Assembly: GCF_001687325.1 (NCBI RefSeq)
Contig: NZ_LZRD01000003.1
Coordinates: 186,001 to 250,000 of the forward strand
Length of the DNA: 64,000 nt
Direction of reading: 5' to 3'
Source of the DNA: Streptomyces sp. PTY087I2
GTDB taxonomy: Bacteria > Actinomycetota > Actinomycetes > Streptomycetales > Streptomycetaceae
The notes beneath the pieces were generated by a model. That model was not told the DNA's origin and made no database searches. It worked only from the letters and a program-made list of their open reading frames with translations. The translations under genes were made by a program, and so were the position numbers. The number at the start of each line of letters is the position of its first letter. Positions within the stretch are counted from its first letter, which is position 1. Shown here one piece after another: positions 61,604 through 64,000 of the stretch.

Positions 61604-62584
61604 TCAGCCCGAACCGGCGACCAGTGCCTCGCCGAGCGGGGTGCGCCGGTAGAGCACCGACCGTCCGGACCGGGCGCGGACGAGCAGCCCCGCGCTGCGC
61701 AGGATGGCCAGGTGGTCTCCGACCGCGCCGGGTGCCATGGCGAGGCTTCGGGCGAGATGGCTGGTACTGGCCGGGGCGTCCAGCGCCGACAGCAGCCGGG
61801 CTCGGGACCGGCCGACCAGAGCGGTCAGCGCGTCCGGTCGGGGGACGGTCTCCTGTTCACCCCACAGGGCGGCGGTGCCGCGGGCACGATAGATCAGGGT
61901 CCGGGGCCACGGGTCTTCCGTGTGGGCGGCGATGTTCCCGACGAAGACCGAGGGGATCAACAGGAGCCCGTCACCGGCGAGGCGGACTGTTCCCACCGGG
62001 GGAAAGTGGCCGATGTCGATCCCGCCGGCCTGCCAGGCGATGCTCGGGTGCAGGCTCTCGATGGTCGTGGCCCAGCCGTGTTCGCCGATCACACCCACCC
62101 GGTGCACGACATCCCGCTCACAGATCGCTCGCAGTTGCGGCCAGTCCGGGGCGAGCAGTTCGTGCCACGCCCGGTCCATCGCCTCGGCGATCCGGGAGAC
62201 GGCGTCCGGTGCGTCCAGCACTGCGCGTACGCGGGGATCACGGGCGGACGGGCCGGTCGCGGTGGTGGCGCATTCGTGGCGGGCCGCTTCCAGCGGGGTG
62301 GCCCGGATCATGGCCAGGTCGTCCGCCCAGGTCTGGTTGAGGCCACGCGGGGGCGGAGCGACGAAGTTCGGTCCGCCTCGCGGGCTGTACAGGGCGAGAG
62401 CGGCGTTCAGCTCGGTCTCGCGACGAAGCCGTTCGAAAGCCGGCAGGAGCCGGGTGGCCCAGGCTCGCGGCAACGGCCGGTCCTGGCCTGCGAGCGCGGC
62501 CAGCAGGAAGCACAGGTCCATCACCGGCGACAGCGCGAAGCGGCTGCGCAGCAGGTCCTCGACGGCGACTTCGAAGCGCAGCAT
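61604..62584 (-). CDS. ArsR/SmtB-type winged-helix regulator with N-terminal DUF5937-like domain
   Basis: 326 residues. Long N-terminal domain (MLRFEVAVEDLLRSRFALSP, then GVIGEHGWATTIESLHPSIAW) of the DUF5937 type, and a C-terminal winged HTH: RARLLSALDAPASTSHLARS, LAMAPGAVGDHLAILRSAGL and a wing SGRSVLYRRTPLGEAL. Divergent from an MFS transporter with a perfect palindrome between, so it probably represses the transporter and itself, with an unknown ligand acting on the N-terminal domain. ATG 62584. Confidence 0.9.
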   Translation of the reverse strand: MLRFEVAVEDLLRSRFALSPVMDLCFLLAALAGQDRPLPRAWATRLLPAFERLRRETELNAALALYSPRGGPNFVAPPPRGLNQTWADDLAMIRATPLEAARHECATTATGPSARDPRVRAVLDAPDAVSRIAEAMDRAWHELLAPDWPQLRAICERDVVHRVGVIGEHGWATTIESLHPSIAWQAGGIDIGHFPPVGTVRLAGDGLLLIPSVFVGNIAAHTEDPWPRTLIYRARGTAALWGEQETVPRPDALTALVGRSRARLLSALDAPASTSHLARSLAMAPGAVGDHLAILRSAGLLVRARSGRSVLYRRTPLGEALVAGSG

Positions 62585-62614
62585 CCGGCCATGTTACTGC
62601 GGGACATCTACTCC

Positions 62615-62634
62615 GATTCGTCCAGCGACGAATC
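62615..62634. promoter_or_regulatory. Perfect operator-like palindrome GATTCGTC-CAGC-GACGAATC
   Basis: 8-bp perfect arms with a 4-base centre, between the divergent ArsR-type regulator and the MFS gene, 31 bases from the regulator ATG and 40 from the MFS ATG. Size and position fit a winged-helix dimer site controlling both genes. Confidence 0.6.
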
Positions 62635-62673
62635 ATTGGTGAGTGACGTGAGCGCCCGGCGAGGCTGGACGTC

Positions 62674-63909
62674 ATGACCCCAACCGCCCGGTCCGCGCAG
62701 GCCAACCACCGTGCCACCTACCGGGAGGTGCTGGCGGAGCCGCGATTCCGGCTGCTCTTCTCGACCCGCGCAGTCTCGATCACTGCGGACGCACTGCGGA
62801 TCACCACGTTCTCGGTACTGGTCTTCTCGGCCACCGGCTCGGCGCTGCTGAGCGCAGTGGCCTTCGGCATCGGCTTCATCCCTCAGCTGTTCGGTTCGCT
62901 GCTGCTGGGCTCTCTGGCCGACCGGCTGCCGCCCCGCGCGCTCATTGCCGGCGGCTACGCCGTGACGTGCGTCGCCGCCCTGCTGCTCACCCTGGTGCGG
63001 ATGCCGGTCGCGGCGAGCCTCGGTGTCGTGGCGCTGGTCTCCTTCGCCACGCCGGTTTTTCACGGCGCGTCGAGTCGGCTGGTCGCTCAGTCGCTGGAGG
63101 GTGACGCCTATGTACTGGGCCGGTCACTGAACAACATCGCCGGAGCGGGCGCGCAGTTGTTCGGTCTGGCGCTGGGAGGTGCGGCCGTCGCGGCAATCGG
63201 CCCGCGCCGGGCGCTCGCGGTCAGTGCCGTCCTCTACCTCGGCTGCGCGCTTGCCATCCGCATCCGGCTACCTCGGCTGCAACCAGGAGAGTTCAGCGGC
63301 ACGCCCGGCGGCGCCGGGGGCGACAGCGGGGCCGTCCGCGCAAGCTTGCGGGGTGCAGGTCTGCTGCTGCGCGGACGCTCGGTGCGCCGACTGATGCTGG
63401 CCCAGTGGCTGCCCGTCGCGCTCGTGGCGGGCGCGGAGGGCATCATCGTCGCCTACGCGGGAGAACGCCGCTTCGCCCCCGGCCGGTACGCGGTGCTGAT
63501 GGGCTGTCTTCCGGTCGGCATGCTGGTCGGTGACCTGCTGGTGGGTCGACTGCTGCGGCCACGCACCCGAGAGCGGCTGGTGGTCCCGTTGGTCGCGCTG
63601 GCGGGGCTGCCCCTGATCGGCTTCGCCGCCGAGCCCGGGGTGGGCGTCTCATCCTGTCTGCTGCTGCTCAGCGGCTTCGGTTACGCCTACGGCCTCGGCC
63701 TGCAACGGCCGTTCCTGGACGCCCTGCCGCAGGATGGCCAGGGTCAGGCCTTCGGTTTGCTCGGCTCCGGCAGCATGACGTTGCAGGGCGTCGGGCCGGT
63801 CTGCTTGGGCGCGGTGGCCACAGGCATGGGAACAGGCGGCGCAATCGCCCTGGCAGGCGGCGCGGTGGCGGTGGCCGCGGGCTGGATTCTCACCTGGCAG
63901 CCGAGATGA
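62674..63909 (+). CDS. MFS transporter (DHA-type efflux-like)
   Basis: 411 residues with about 11-12 hydrophobic segments. The N-terminal half has the motif A-like GSLADRLPPRALIAGGYAVT and FATPVFHGASSRLVAQ; the central cytoplasmic loop is at about 195-230 (RLQPGEFSGTPGGAGG). The second half has LMGCLPVGMLVGDLLVGRLL. ATG 62674 follows GGCGAGG. Divergent ArsR-type regulator and operator suggest ligand-inducible export of a drug or metabolite. The last 91 bases of the window after the stop show no further gene. Confidence 0.92.
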   Translation: MTPTARSAQANHRATYREVLAEPRFRLLFSTRAVSITADALRITTFSVLVFSATGSALLSAVAFGIGFIPQLFGSLLLGSLADRLPPRALIAGGYAVTCVAALLLTLVRMPVAASLGVVALVSFATPVFHGASSRLVAQSLEGDAYVLGRSLNNIAGAGAQLFGLALGGAAVAAIGPRRALAVSAVLYLGCALAIRIRLPRLQPGEFSGTPGGAGGDSGAVRASLRGAGLLLRGRSVRRLMLAQWLPVALVAGAEGIIVAYAGERRFAPGRYAVLMGCLPVGMLVGDLLVGRLLRPRTRERLVVPLVALAGLPLIGFAAEPGVGVSSCLLLLSGFGYAYGLGLQRPFLDALPQDGQGQAFGLLGSGSMTLQGVGPVCLGAVATGMGTGGAIALAGGAVAVAAGWILTWQPR

Positions 63910-64000
63910 GCCACAACGTGAAGAGCCCGCCCAGGACTGCCGCTGAGAGCGGGTGCAGTGGTCCGTAAGAAACTGCCTAGCCGGAACAGGCCGTCCGGCC

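Noticed and set aside
63910..64000. Gene or terminator after the MFS transporter
   Set aside because: Only 91 bases remain; a weak GCCGG-type repeat is visible but not convincing.

Overview
This 64 kb window is high-GC actinobacterial DNA, almost certainly a Streptomyces chromosome. Coding density is high with strong third-position GC, GTG and TTG starts are common, and several families are typical of the genus (SAV2148-family HEPN protein, DUF5753/DUF397 regulator pair, GAP1-related protein, DUF4333 lipoprotein, multiple Ser/Thr kinases). No tRNA, rRNA, CRISPR array, insertion sequence or prophage was recognised.

Left part (1-25.9 kb): mostly carbohydrate metabolism and housekeeping. It begins with the 5' part of a sugar ABC permease, then an APH-like kinase, a DEDDh exonuclease and a SAV2148-family protein. 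glgX, treY and treZ form a broken-up glycogen/maltodextrin-to-trehalose cluster. A degenerate P450, a scar of two truncated genes, a DUF1707-FHA protein, two paralogous GNAT genes and a translationally coupled GH1-GH29 glycosidase pair lie between treY and treZ. An Xaa-Pro aminopeptidase gene with an apparent one-base frameshift, a nucleoside-kinase-like gene, a VOC protein and LtrA follow. The tdh-kbl threonine degradation operon with a LysR regulator closes the block.

Central accessory/signalling part (26-46.6 kb): a three-gene minus-strand operon encodes a lipoprotein and two receptor-like kinases that carry ABC-type ligand-binding domains. One kinase has about 185 low-complexity residues inserted inside its catalytic domain. 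On the plus strand are a GAP1-related protein (a family of NTPase-centred conflict systems) and twin Ser/Thr kinase-WD40 proteins. An SGNH hydrolase gene has its ribosome binding site buried in a perfect hairpin. The next kilobase is a gene graveyard with a decayed echo of the GAP1 3' end. A Streptomyces-type ATPase/HTH/DUF397 regulatory module follows.

Right part (46.6-64 kb): a MarR regulator, then the most interesting locus, a caspase-like/P-loop NTPase/WD40 protein of about 1429 residues. Its stop codon overlaps the TTG start of a serine alpha/beta-hydrolase, and a small zinc-motif protein precedes it. This looks like a compact sensor-protease-effector conflict (defence or cell-suicide) module. 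Beyond a perfect bidirectional terminator come conserved genes: msrB, murC, a RibD_C reductase, zapE, an OsmC-family gene, a PhoX-like Tat protein, a polysaccharide deacetylase lipoprotein, and a divergent ArsR-type regulator/MFS transporter pair with a perfect operator-like palindrome.
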